A DNA stretch of 64,000 nt. Origin: Bipolaris cookei. Its lineage: Eukaryota > Ascomycota > Dothideomycetes > Pleosporales > Pleosporaceae. Shown here piece by piece: positions 31,960 to 43,921 of the stretch; within the stretch, counting starts at the first letter, position 1, and every line of letters starts with the position of its first letter. Both the position numbers and the translations under genes were made by a program. The stretch lies in assembly GCA_002286855.1 (NCBI GenBank), contig NRSV01000033.1, positions 248,001 to 312,000 on the forward strand, in the 5' to 3' direction. The notes beneath the pieces were generated by a model. The model made no database searches. It was not told the DNA's origin and was given only the letters and a program-made list of their open reading frames with translations.

Positions 31960-34075
31960 TTTGAAGGTTTGGGATTGATGGATTTTGGGTTGCTTATTGT
32001 GCTATTGTGTTTTAGACGCGGTTGTGCTAAGTAAATATTCATGGGGCCTTTACACTTGTTGATGAGTATGGCAAAGGCGTCATTTGGATAGCCTGGGGAG
32101 CTGTACCGCAGGCAATACGTGCATATCACCTTAAATCTGTTTGAGAAGCCCGCTGGACATATTATCCCACATGTTCACAGGGTTTGTTACTATATCGCTC
32201 TATGAGTAATGTCAAAGATTTCGTGCAGAAGGCATACAATATCAATATCGTATCGAGAAGAAAGCTATTTGCGAGCGGGGTTGATGGTCGGTAAGAAGTT
32301 GATGAGTAGAGATGCAATCAAGCGACCATCGCTCGACGTGTAACTAGTAATCTGTCCGCTTATTTCTGAATTCTGTGTTGTCTGCGTCCTGTGACCCGAC
32401 TGATCATCGCTATCCTGCAGTCTATCTCCAGCACCAATCCGGATCGATTTGGAGTTTCTGTGTCAATATGTGGTTAAATAGAACCGTGTGGGGAAGTTTG
32501 GAATAGGACGCATGCAGCAGCTCGTTAAAGTGTTGACGCTATGCAATGGCGGTTGTCTCCGTCAGCACTGTGGAACTTGACAAATTACAAGCTTCCCGTA
32601 AGGTAATGGGTTCCGTATACGTACAATGGGCATCGTTTAGCCTATAGTAATTGCGGAGAGCATAAAGTAATCTGCAGACGATGGAACTGATGCTGTAAGG
32701 GGATGGGTTTATATGAAGTATCGCGATCCTCTTTGCTCATTTGCTTGTTATGCCAGATCGGCTGGTTCTGATGGTATTGATTGACAGTTTTGATGTGAGA
32801 TTGTCGATATATTATGAAAAGTGCGCGATTTGATGGACCTTCATAAAGCCTGTGTTTGGCGAAGAATGTAACTGACGATTGTTGTACTTCTACGCACCAT
32901 CTCTATACGCGGAGAAGCTAAACCGCTAATCGGCCAGCCAGTTGTTAGTCCTCCAAAGTTGCTTCTCAGAGTATTGACACCATCTCATTTCGTGAGCCCT
33001 TTCTAGGCAATAAATTGATCTCATGTCCACATTGTATTCATAGCTTTCTGATTTGTACGCTTCGATAATTAGAGTAGAATCCTAATCATTGATCCCAAAA
33101 AGAACTATAACCACAGTAATCTTTCTCTATTGTGAACCGCGTTTTAAAATCTATTGCCTAAGAGGATGAAACCAAACCCACCAATCCATTCTACTAACAC
33201 ATGAACGCTCGAGAAATCTCGTACAAAGCGCTTTTATTTGATAGCAGTAGGACTTCGTACGAGAGAAAATGACACCATGTCTTCAAGTAGTTCTAGTAGC
33301 GACTCCGAAAGCTCCGTCAACCTGCCCAAATTCGTAATCATGCTTACAAAGTAAGCCAAGTACGCTCAACACAGAGTTGCAAGGGCGAATCCTGATTCAA
33401 AATGCCGATATCTCCGCGACTGGTAGGATCGTACGTCGTGTTACGAATGTGCGGGAGTATTTCGGCGCAAGACGATGCTGGGTTGACAGAACAAGATTAG
33501 CTACCTTGTGAAGCTTTGCATTTGCGGTATTGATTGCGGTATCGATTGCGAGGTCGTCCAAAAACTCGTTATGTGGACTACGGGCATCATGAAATGCCGA
33601 AGGAGGTCCTCAAGGAAGGGCGTGCATTTAATGGACATTCTTTTGATACGAGCGATCCCTATTCGTCGTGAGGTCTCTAATCGAATGTTCAAAGTCCAGT
33701 CACGTTAAGTTATCTGCAGAGAGCCCTATTTCTCAGAGGTTCAAGTAATCTGACTTCTGCTGATACGCTGATACGCTTATATAGTCCTCGGCAAATCATC
33801 AAGTGATTGCTTGTACAATGATGAGGTAGATTGGACTAGCTACCGGAAGTCCCAAAAGGGTATCGCGATGCGCTAAGAGGAACCAAGATCAATGCGTCTG
33901 AAGTCTGATAGGTGCTCGATGCGAGGTAATCAGGCTACTAATGATCTTTACTATTCTTGAGATGCGGAGATTCGTACGATTTAGTCCGTGGCAATAGAGA
34001 AGCCGTCTCACTTGAGCTGTGGCCTCAACTTCAGCCTCAGGTTATCCGTCCGTCAAGGTGAGCTGTCTGATGAAA
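31960..34075. other. AT-rich intergenic region, 2.1 kb
   Basis: Mostly AT-rich with no convincing gene. Around 33279-33710 there is an ATG followed by a serine-rich start and a few protein-like stretches broken by stops, possibly a heavily decayed gene. No tRNA or known repeat was recognised. Confidence 0.5.
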
Positions 34076-36129
34076 TCATCGGCTCGAGCTGCTATCCCAC
34101 ACATTGGCCAGGTCATTCAGTATCGAGACTGGGGGGAACTTGCTGATGCTCAAGACTGTTCTAAGAATCTTGAGTATCCCTTCTTGCCTTTCCTTTGTCT
34201 CAGCACAAAGCGCAGCTAGTGTGCTATCAGTGTGCAATCAACATGAACGCATCGCTATATACTTACCTGCATATATCGCTTGGAAGCTGACGAAAGCTGA
34301 CGGCAAATTTTGTGATTGCTCTGCTACAGCGATTCCGCATATAATTGAGGTACTTTCGTGAAGGAGCTTGAAGCGAGTTTGGTACGTGTTAAGACCGCCA
34401 GTAGAAGGTTGGTTAAGCAAAACGATTATCTTTGCAAAATGATAGGTTTGGATAGCAGCAGCATGTGCCCGAGGATGAATCCATATGGGTTGAATTTGAG
34501 TCATCCCCAACGAGGGCGGTGACGTTACTTGGGATACGGATGCAACAGGAATAGGATCGAATGATGGTGGAAGAAGCTGTTTCCATGCATCAAGTATCCG
34601 AAGGAGGGTTTCTCCAGCTTCGATGTAACCAGCGATATCGCCCTGTTTGGGCGTTGCCGCAAACTGTACACATTTGGCAGCGATATATATGATACGTGTC
34701 GTCAGCCCCTCTAATGTAAGTTCTGCCATTGGTGTGCTTGGTTGGTGTATAGTTAGTGCCGGTCTCCCAGTCCAGAAAGCTGCCCATATGTCTTGTCGTA
34801 GCCATGCCCACCAGACTGCACGCTGTAATCCGTTTGTAGACTCTCCGCTCGTACCTGAGTTCCGTTGGATCCAAAAGGCTCCTCTTAGATGGCGATCCCA
34901 ATTGCTGTGGTCGGAATTTCCTGCTGCAAACATCTCGTATGTCGAGATCATGATACCAGTTGTCAGTATTTCCAGAGAACTTGTATATGACTGGTACACT
35001 AAGTTTTGCGATATATACTGCAGTGTCTCTAAATAAAATTGCTCGGAAATCATTCGCGTAGTTGCTGACACAATAGAACTTGATCTAGATGTTTGAAGAT
35101 GTGCTTGAGATGCGGACTCATTACCAATGTTCTGGTCTGGGTAGAGACTCATGTGGTATGCGCCAACTGCCAGGATCGACTTGAGCAACCCGACATTGCG
35201 CAGAGCGAGATGTGGCACAACATTGGCAAAGTGATTCTCGGTATCAAACAGATCCAGCATTGGCGCTACAACGGTCACATAATGTGAGAAACATACCAGT
35301 TCTTCACTTTTCAATTCGATCTTCGTCTCGGTATTCCACGGCTGGGTCGGGATAGTCATTGATTGGGTATTCATATTGCTGAAAAGGCTATCCCCTTGTT
35401 CTAATTCGATGGATTGCTGGGGAGGTTGTCTTCTCGACAGACTTGTGATGTCAAAGTTTCTGTGCCAGCTTTGAGGTGGACTCTGCACGCAGTTGATTGC
35501 GTCTTCTGCAAGCAGATCATACCTGCTGAGCGTCAGTTTCTTATCAGCTTTACAGGTAAATAAATACTACCATTGAATAGGGCCGAAATCAGGTGTCAAA
35601 CTATCTCCGAAATTGAAAAGGCTGTCGTTAAGAACGAACCCCTCGTCAGGAAGAACGTTATCAGAATGCACTTGGTGCCCCGTAGGAAATGGTATCCATG
35701 ATTGGATGGGAGCCACAACCTCTGAATTTAGTGTGGTTTCTGATATTGGAGCACGTGCTTCTGACTCGCTATTTAGCGGCACTGAATCAGTGCCAGTGGA
35801 GCCTTCTTCGGGCTTGCGGGCACTCAAAGCTCTGGGTCGCTGAGGTGCAGAGGATTTCTCGGCATAGACACATTCGCGGGTAACCCTTTCGCAATTCTGG
35901 CAATTCGGTCGACCTTCATCGCACTTGACCCGGCGCTGGCGGCACGTCAAGCTACCAGGAGTTAGTGAATGTGAGGAACCTCATTACGCTACAGGGAGTC
36001 AAAGGTGTAAACATTTGCAAGTCGCAGCTGCACCAGACACGAAGGCCATTGGGCTTATTCTTGGAGCAAAACCATTCACGGAACATACCAACCCGTAGAG
36101 GTTCTCAAACCTCTTGATTTGGAAGGCAT
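34076..36129 (-). CDS. Zn2Cys6 fungal transcription factor, four exons
   Basis: A nuclear DNA-binding regulator; targets are unknown. Exons 36129-36089, 35951-35571, 35522-34267 and 34215-34076, with introns of 137, 48 and 51 bp, join to 605 residues. The binuclear zinc cluster lies at residues 14-41 with perfect C-x2-C-x6-C-x6-C-x2-C-x6-C spacing; its first cysteine codon is split by intron 1. The middle region is a fungal-specific regulator domain of mostly helical type (VAPMLDLFDTENHFANVVPHLAL, AVWWAWLRQDIWAAF). The last exon adds a helix (ETKERQEGILKILRTVLSIS) that the unspliced frame would lose. No partner metabolic cluster is adjacent. Confidence 0.88.
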
Positions 36130-36690
36130 CCCTCCAAAGTCGTGCAATACGTAGGCGGGAGCCAATGTATGAAGGGATCGTGTCGAGCTGGAGATAGGCG
36201 GGCTCGATGCGGGCGACTGGCTCAAATAAGATCTAGGTAGACGCACGGAAGCTAACCGCAGTCGCGTGCGCAAATCTGCGGAGGTACCCCTCGTCCAGCT
36301 CGGTCCAGCATGACTCGAAGTGTGGGGAAATGATACGAAAGCACCGAGAGTGTAGCATGTTGTGAGTGGTACGATGGACTGCTGACGTAGGAGCTTGAGT
36401 TTCACGTGGATGACGTTGGTGTCGTTATTGGCGTGTAGAGCAGCGTTCATGACACGGACAGGTTACACATGCGATAAGGAGAAACACACCGAGTTGTGTC
36501 TTCACCTTTCAATGACAATTCAAAAAGGCCTATGCAAGAAGATGAAGATGTAGTACGTATTATTGGTCTATATTGCCATGATGAGAGGATTTCTCCATTC
36601 TAGTACCAACGCGCTGTCTGGGCAGCGAAATCCAATGGGATACAATAATAGTATACAACGTTTAATACACAATATAAACGACACCCCTGT
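36130..36690. other. Intergenic, promoter of the Zn2Cys6 gene
   Basis: About 560 bp; no further gene seen. Confidence 0.6.
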
Positions 36691-38726
36691 TCATCCCCTC
36701 CATAAGTCGCCCCCTCTGCCGCGGAACCCGCCCCGTCTGCCTCGTCCTCTGAAACCACCTCTGCCACCTCTGTACCCTTCACTCCATGGGCCGCGATCTT
36801 CACCAACCTCTACGATGCGATCATCATCGTCGAAGCTGTACTTGTATTTCATCTCTGTCTTGATGCCTCTTCCTCTTCTGACCTCGCCTGGTGCCCAGTC
36901 TCGGCTTGTCTCAGCATCTAATTCCTTCAGTCTAGCTTCAGAAACTTCGTCCGAGACAGGGAGGTAAAATAGTTGTGGTTTTGACTGTGTCGATTCGAAG
37001 AGTTCGTGGAGTGTCTTAAACGAGGCCTCGGTATCTTGACGAGCATCCTTTGTCGGCACTGAGGGCCACTGATGGACGGATGGACGACGTGTATCTTCAC
37101 TTCCACGTGGGCCTCTTGATGCATTTGCGGGAGCGGTGGAACCGACTTCCTGGAACACTGCTGTGACTGAACCATCGCTAGATTCGGGATACACGACCTC
37201 AAAGCGCTTCGGATTAGTAGACCTTCCACTGGCACGAGCTTCCTTTTCGGCAGCCACTGCATCCTCCTCTTCTTTTATCCAGCTCTCGACGCTTTCTTCA
37301 GGAATGAAGTCGACCCATAGTTCCTTCCTCTTCCCCTCTGGTGGCCATATCGAACCATGCAATGACGCTCGTACTCGGGACGCGGCAGTCTTAGTACTGA
37401 ACAAGACAAGAGCGTGTGTTTTCATTGCATCCAAGAAAAGAGCTTTGACAATTGTGGAGTCGGGTGAGCTGGAAGGCGGAGAGGCGAGAGAGACCAAGTG
37501 TGCACGCAGCGGTTCCGGATGCAATGGGCGCATAAAGTTACGAATGTACAGAGCTGATGTTACTGGGTGGAGTGCGGGCACCGTTGGTCGATCGTCGGTC
37601 AAGGCTTCCTGTGGTGTTTTGTTATCACTAGACTTTACTAAGTCTTTGTATCGAGCTGCCTTTTCTTTTCCTTCGCGCTTTGCATTGGCCTCAGCCACTG
37701 GAGAGTCTGTTTCTGGTAACACAGCGTGGTGGCCATTCGTTTGATTCTGTTTAGCATCTGTCACATGATCGTCTTCCTCTGGTCTTTGCTCCATCACTAC
37801 ATCTTCATCTTCTTTAAGATGTACCTCAGGCGCAGGGTTTTCGCTTGGCCGGTGCTTTTTGGCTCTGATATCTTGGGCCTTCATCTCCGGCGTCTCACTG
37901 CGCCTCTTTCGCTTCTTAGAGTCGGCCTCGAGTTCTTCGGTGTTGAGTCTAGATGTGTCGTCTGGCGAATGCTCAGACCCAGTGGCAATATCCGGCTTTT
38001 CCACTGATTCTTGTTCATTGAGTGTAGCCGAAGTTGACCTCCCGTCCATTGTGATGTCTTGAGAATCTTTGGGTGCTTCGGGTCCATGGTGTGCCAGTCG
38101 CAGGGCCTCAGCGGCTGGACCGGGGGCTTCTAGCAGTTCGTCTTTTGCAATCTTCTCTTCGTTTCCATCCTTAACCTCTGTATCCGCGGGCTCAGTAACT
38201 GTCGGGCCCACTACGCTGTCTGGATCCGCAGGGGGTGCATTGAAGATTCCTGCTGGCTGTATTGAACCCGGCTCGTCAGCTTCAGTGACAGCTTCTACTA
38301 GCTTCTCGATTGCTTGAGTCCGGTCCGGTGGCGGAACGTCGCTGTCTATGTGTGATACTGTCTCTGGCAAAGAATCTGTCGTCGCTACGGGTATAGGCGT
38401 AGTGTCAGGTTCGGGTTCAAGCTGCGCTTTAAGCTCTATTTCCGATAAGTCGCCAGTCGCATGAAGTCTTTGAGTATATAATTACCTCCGGTTTTTGCAA
38501 GCGCGGATCCAGGTACTTCTGGTTCGGGGGTGGCTTGCTTTGCGCTTACTTCCTCCTCAACCTGTGGGATTGGCTCAGCAGGTGCAGTGGGCGTTTCCAG
38601 AGCACCGTCTACCTCTTCAAGTTTCTCGATAATTTGCGCCTTTCGTGTCAGGCCCGTACTCGGTATGCCCCGGTCTTTTAGGATCTGTCGCAGCTGCGCA
38701 ACTGTCTGCTTGTTGTAGTCCGCCAT
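36691..38726 (-). CDS. SAP-domain RNA-binding protein, Acinus-like, two exons
   Basis: Resembles Acinus, the scaffold of the ASAP splicing-associated complex with RNPS1 and SAP18. Exon 1 (38726-38486) and exon 2 (38435-36691), joined across a 50-bp intron, give about 661 residues; an in-frame ATG at 38756 would add ten. A SAP motif occupies residues about 4-40 (TVAQLRQILKDRGIPSTGLTRKAQIIEKLEE). A long acidic, disordered centre with a KKRKRR basic patch follows, then an RRM-like domain (about 372-457, ALYIRNFMRPLHPE, LWVDFI). A short RSB-like segment (QLFYLPVSDE, about 573) precedes an RGG-rich tail. The order SAP, RRM, RSB matches Acinus; homology is by motif only. Confidence 0.78.
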
Positions 38727-39634
38727 TGTCGGGTCAGTCTGTTTAGCAGCGTTCAATGTGGTAGAATTGTGGTCGCATAAGCAACTAATATCTGATGGGA
38801 ACCCAATTTTTTGGAGAAAATATAGGTGAAGGGAAAGGTTAAAGTTGCGACCAGGCTGGTTGCCAACGTCACAGTCGAGAGATTCGCGCGCGTTGCGTTA
38901 GTGTCTTGGCGTCACGGAAGTGGCTCGTGCGCAGCCTGCATATGTGGAGAAGGCTTGCATTAGGGCCCTGGCCATTGTCATTGAGACTCGTGGGGGTCAA
39001 CATTCTAGATCCAGGTTATCATGGCTTCTTGTGCCACATCAAACTGGGTTGAACTTTTCTAGGGCATATTCTAATATGATATAGTGTACTTGGACGCTAA
39101 AGTGAAGAATGTCGTCACAACAAGTACCTCTTTAGTTACTATATCATAGCCTAGATGCTATGTCCTTAAAAAAAAGTGACCAATAGAGTTCCATTGCGGC
39201 ACTGGGGGAGGTAGGCAACCAACAAGGCTGGCGGGTTACCAGACACCCCATCTCACTAGCACTCAAGGCTAGGTAATCCACAAAGAAGGCTGAACGGCAC
39301 GATTATCTAATGTAGCTAGGATGCAGATCGCAATGGCCCTCTATGCTAGGTCATTCTCTACAAAGGATTTCTGCCCAAGTTTACCATTGGTCAGCCTCGT
39401 CTGCTCTGAAGGATTGAGACTTGCTCTTCAGTATTAATTAGACTATTTCTGCAGCTCGCACCGGCTTATGCACGTGCGGATGCACCATGTGAAAGCGTCT
39501 ATCGAAGCAAGTGATAGTAGTGGCTGTATTTGGAAACAGATGGCTCGGAATCGAACTCCGCGTTGCTAGTATATACATGATAGAACGCTAAGACCCTTAT
39601 CTCTAGGTCCTTTTGCACATCTATTCCTGCAATA
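38727..39634. other. Intergenic, about 0.9 kb
   Basis: AT-rich. A tRNA-like T-arm is seen near 39545-39560 but no full cloverleaf. No gene. Confidence 0.55.
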
Positions 39635-41715
39635 ATGGATATTTTACCTTTCAAGGGTTTTTCTTAATACCAAAAAGGAAATCCGCATCCTTGAACTTAG
39701 TGCCAAACTTCCTCTAGATGGTCGTTTAGTCAGAGCCTTGTTACACAATATGCACATCAACTATGCAGCGATTTCATACACCTGGGGCAACCCTATTGCA
39801 TACAGCACGATGAACTGTTACGATAAAAATCAGCCTATTTGCATCAATAGAATGCAGCTGGGTATACCCTGGAATCTAGCTGCCGCGTTGCATTATCTGC
39901 GGAAACGAGAAGTAAGCAAGGTATGGGTAGATGCACTGTGCATTGATCAAGGCAATATACAGGAGCGAGGGAATCAAGTCAAGTTTATGGGTAGTGTGTA
40001 CCAAAAAGCAACACTCGCTTTGGTATGGTTGAGCCCGGCGACAAGTGACAGCGACCTTGCGATGAGTTTTCTTGCGTTCTTAGCCCGCTGTGCCATAATG
40101 GCGGACCCGAAGCGGGCCTTCCTAGCCTATGCTGAAATGCGATAATACGATTCATAGATGGCATTAAGCCATTTGCTGAAGCGCACCTGGTGAAAAAGAG
40201 CGTAGGTAATCCAGGAAGTTGCATTAGCAAAAGAGGTGGAATTCGTATGCGGAGACAAGACGATCTCAGGATCTGAATTCATGAATGTCGAACAACTGAT
40301 CACCAAATACTGGACCTATGTCTTTCCGACTTACCTCAACAAAATAGTTGGACTGACAGGGCGCATGCTGGATCCTTTTCTGTTCCTGTTGTAACGGGCT
40401 GAGCCCTGAGTCACATGACTAGGCTGCTAGCCTAGTCGCGTCTCTGGCAAGGTAAGGGCCGTGCGCCAACCCAAACAAAATAGGCTCCCCGCTCGCGTCT
40501 TACCTTCTTTCTTCATCTTGATTGTAAATAGCATCTGGACTAGGTAGCTGGAATACAGTTCCTACAGACCGTTCACACCTGTCACGCATGCGCATCTTCA
40601 TACAGACAGGGAAGAAGCTTGAAGTACTTCCTCTATTGTGGTCAACCAAGCAAACTATTGTCTCCGACTCTCGCGATCTTTTGTTTGCAAAATATGGCCT
40701 ATCAGGTAACAAAGCCACTACACTTTGTTCTCCGACTTACACTGCACCTTTCGATAGCATTTATCGAAGGTCCCTAGAAGCATACATTGAGAAGGAGAAA
40801 GACCTATCGATCATCTACAATGCTGGCTTATCTTTCAATGGTCTCACAAGTAAATTGCCATCTTGGCTGCCAGACTGGGGCACCCCGAATCTGTCATATC
40901 TTCTGCAATGTTCTTGAGATGGTGGTTGGCCTGTCTACAGCGCGTCTGGGAATACGGCGCCTGATGTGAGGTTCTCAGGAGATGGAAGCATTCTCTATGC
41001 AAAAGGTATTATGATTGATACTATCGAAGGCGTACAGCTTGATCCATGGTGCCGTGAGAGCTTCGAATGTGGCAAGGGGTGCCAATCACAGTCGGAAACC
41101 TGCGCTTACGGAAATGGAGAAAAGCTCTTTGAAGCTCTTTACCGCACGACCGTCGCGGATACATACCGTCAGGAAGCACCTTTTGTCCCTGAAAGAGCCC
41201 CTAGGGAGTTTGGCTATCTCTTTGCGAGGAAATGCAGGGAATGCGATGAAGATCTCGCCGTCCTAAACGAGCTGGAAGGTTACATGCCAATCAAGGCTCG
41301 TTCCAACGCTTCGAATATTGAGAAGCGATGACATGGTATAAGAAATCTTCTATTGGGAAATACATTACTTACTGAGGTTATTGGCAAGGCCTTGTTGGAG
41401 TTTCCCGGATCCGAGTCCGAAATCATGAGTTCCGATGATGAAACCATCGTGAATCATCCTTTATGGGCATCCTTTGAGCGTAGTATTGGACAAGCTATGA
41501 CTCACAGAAGAATCTTTACAATTCACAACGGATATACTGGTCTGGGTCCTCGTACGCTGACGCCGGGAGATAGTATATGTGTAATGCTGGGCTACATCAC
41601 GCCGTTGATTACCAGAGCAAGCTCCAACAAGGGCCATTACATAATTTTGAGCGAGACTTATATCCATGGTGTAATGAGCGGGGAGACGATTGAACGGTAT
41701 CAAGTGGGGGGATAG
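39635..41715 (+). pseudogene. Heterokaryon-incompatibility (HET) domain gene, decayed
   Basis: HET proteins trigger cell death on fusion of unlike strains. Family motifs appear in the right order but in different frames: MDILPFKGF at 39635, then after a frameshift YAAISYTWGNP and WVDALCIDQGNIQERGNQV (39760-39985), WVIQEVALA with a TAG in place of an expected Trp near 40213, a DLLFAKYGLSG block (40675) and LPSWLPDW (40860). The C-terminal GYTGLGPRTLTPGDSICVML and HGVMSGE segment ends at 41715. At least four stops or frameshifts break it, including TGA and TAG within one ten-codon stretch at about 40190-40216. It cannot encode a full protein. Confidence 0.88.
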
Positions 41716-42116
41716 AGGTTGAAAGTTGAATTGGGATTTACTAGCTGTCGGACCATGATCTTTGTCGACGGGGAATTCTTTAACGAGTCTTTTACTTTTC
41801 GGACCGTTCATGTTTGCAGTAGAGATATAAATAAATAGACACTGTAAGCGAATGTTGTAGGAAGCACAGCGAGGTACTTATTCCTCAATGAATTGCAGCC
41901 TTGCAGCTGGAAAAAAGTGTTGAAGACGGGCTGTGTATGTACTTATAAGCCTTGCATAATTGACCAGGTCTTATCTTTTGTCCACACATATACTTCCCCT
42001 CCTACATCTTCATTCGCATAGCTTGTCTTGATGATTCGCAACAAACCTCATAGCATATAATCCTTGCCCAAAACGATTGATAAGAGGAAAGCTATATTAT
42101 TACGAAGGAAAACACT
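41716..42116. other. Intergenic between two broken genes
   Basis: About 400 bp, nothing recognised. Confidence 0.6.
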
Positions 42117-43568
42117 ATGAATAAGCATCGCGAATCAATCTCCTTAACATGGGCACCCCTCGTTGGCTCAGCCGCATGCTTATGTGCCACCGCATATCTA
42201 GCTCGATTGCTTGTATCTACCAAAGAGCGGTACATTCCAAACCTGACCGCCAATATAATCCAGGGCTTTTGTTCCCATAATCAGCTACTCATCTCTCTTC
42301 TACCAGCCTACGGTGCGACAGAAACCTCATACAGCAGGTTACTGCACCTTTTTCACGAATCTCACGCCTCAGTATATGTATGTAATGGGCTGCTCAAGCG
42401 TGGGAAGACATCATGGGAAACGGTGCCAGACACTGTACAACTGCTATCAATTGAAGTGAAACGAAGAACAAGCATTCCCAGCATACTAGTTAGCAGAACA
42501 ACACTGATAACCCTTCTCCTCCTGACCAATTCACGCGCCATTCACGAGTTCTATTCTTCCTCTGGATACCGAGCCGCACTAGGAATTTGGTGCGGCCAAT
42601 GGTAAATTCAATGGGAAATGGGACAGCAGCACGCTCTTATCAGCTTGCGGTCACATGATTCGCATTCGCCAGCAACAGACATGTACGCAGCTGTTTTCTC
42701 CGCAAGAGTTGATGCATGTGTAAAGATGATGGCAGGCGTGATTCAACATCCCAGTGGATGCCCAAGCAAATTCGCAATGGCGTTCCCGGGCAGAATGCCT
42801 GCTGGTGAGTATTACCTCGAATACCAAGAGAAGGGGTTCGCACTGTCGCATGGCGTACGCCATATATACAATATGAATGATGGAAAAGTATCCGTGGTAG
42901 ATTTTCTTCTGCAACGGAAAAAGGAGCAAATTGTGTTTGTTATTTCACGTACTGGACAGGACGAAGCGGAAACAATTCTCGATCTGCCGTCCAGCAAGCA
43001 GGAATTACATCCTGTGCGCATGTATGTCACGCCGAACGAACAAGCGGTCCTAGCACAATGCCTAGATTATCTTCCCTAGGCTTACTTCTCCTGGTCTATC
43101 CATCGCGGCATGAGAGACATCCTGCTCGCTTTTTCCCGGAAAACAATGCATAAATATCGTCAACGGTTAGCTTGGCGACTATGTGATGCAGTGTGCCAGC
43201 ACCGAGAGGTGCTTGTTAAACAAGACTGGGAGCCTTCCTTTGTAGATGAGTACATGGGCACCGTGGCCTCTTCAGCTATTCTCGCCGAGCGCGGTAATTC
43301 GGGAGATGCCGTTCGCATAGTCACTACACTGGCGGCCTTAGAACATGCAAGGGGGGATGAAACTGATCTATCAATTCTCGATGAGACGGCCTTCTGGAGA
43401 TGCAGTGTTAGTGAAAAAGTAACAGGAAAAGAAGAAGATGAAGTGGATTTTGGGTGGCTAAGCAGGGATACTGTCGCGGCGCTAGTGAAATGCTTTATGT
43501 TGGAATGGAGTGTCGACTTTGATTATCAGTTTTATCATCATTTGCCGATAGATATCCTCTTCATCTAA
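42117..43568 (+). pseudogene. Conserved fungal hypothetical gene with two in-frame stops
   Basis: Three open stretches (42117-42602, 42606-43076, 43080-43565) lie in one frame, separated only by TAA at 42603-42605 and TAG at 43077-43079; together they would cover about 483 codons. A short N-terminal hydrophobic segment (WAPLVGSAACLCATAYLARLL) may be a membrane anchor. Protein-like blocks cross both stops: YRAALGIWCGQW / IQWEMGQQ, and CLDYLP / AYFSWSIHRGMRDILLAF. The stretch between frame ends is too short for introns. I do not know the function; the pattern resembles a conserved ascomycete protein of unknown role. Confidence 0.7.
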
Positions 43569-43921
43569 GTTAAGTAGTGCGTTTGATCATAATACCGCCT
43601 AGCTATATCACATGTAGTTGTTTTACAATGTCATCCTGTTCTCAATCCTTACAGCGATCAAGGTCTGTACGCAATAGAACATGTGTTTGAACTACATAAA
43701 TGACTTGAGAATAGTCCCTGCGCTGCTACGACTGATTCTACGAGTGTCAAACTTCTATCTAGTATATAAAATACGAGGCATCAAACCCAACTGAATATTC
43801 CCAGCACCCCACCGAGTCAAACTCGCCAAGCCATGTAAATCGCCTGACTCGAACCACAAAGAATTCAACACTCCATCTAAACCGTCAAGCTTGAACTTCC
43901 ACCACAACGCAAATGTAACCA
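43569..43921. other. Intergenic, upstream of MTG1
   Basis: About 350 bp; AT-rich, nothing recognised beyond a likely promoter. Confidence 0.6.

Noticed and set aside
33279..33710. Possible decayed gene with serine-rich start
   Set aside because: Protein-like fragments exist but stops occur every few dozen codons and no family is visible, so it is not annotated as a gene.
39540..39605. tRNA-like sequence near the HET pseudogene
   Set aside because: A GTTCGATTCC B-box-like T-loop is present on the minus strand, but the T-stem does not pair properly and no matching acceptor or anticodon stem could be drawn; at most a tRNA relic.
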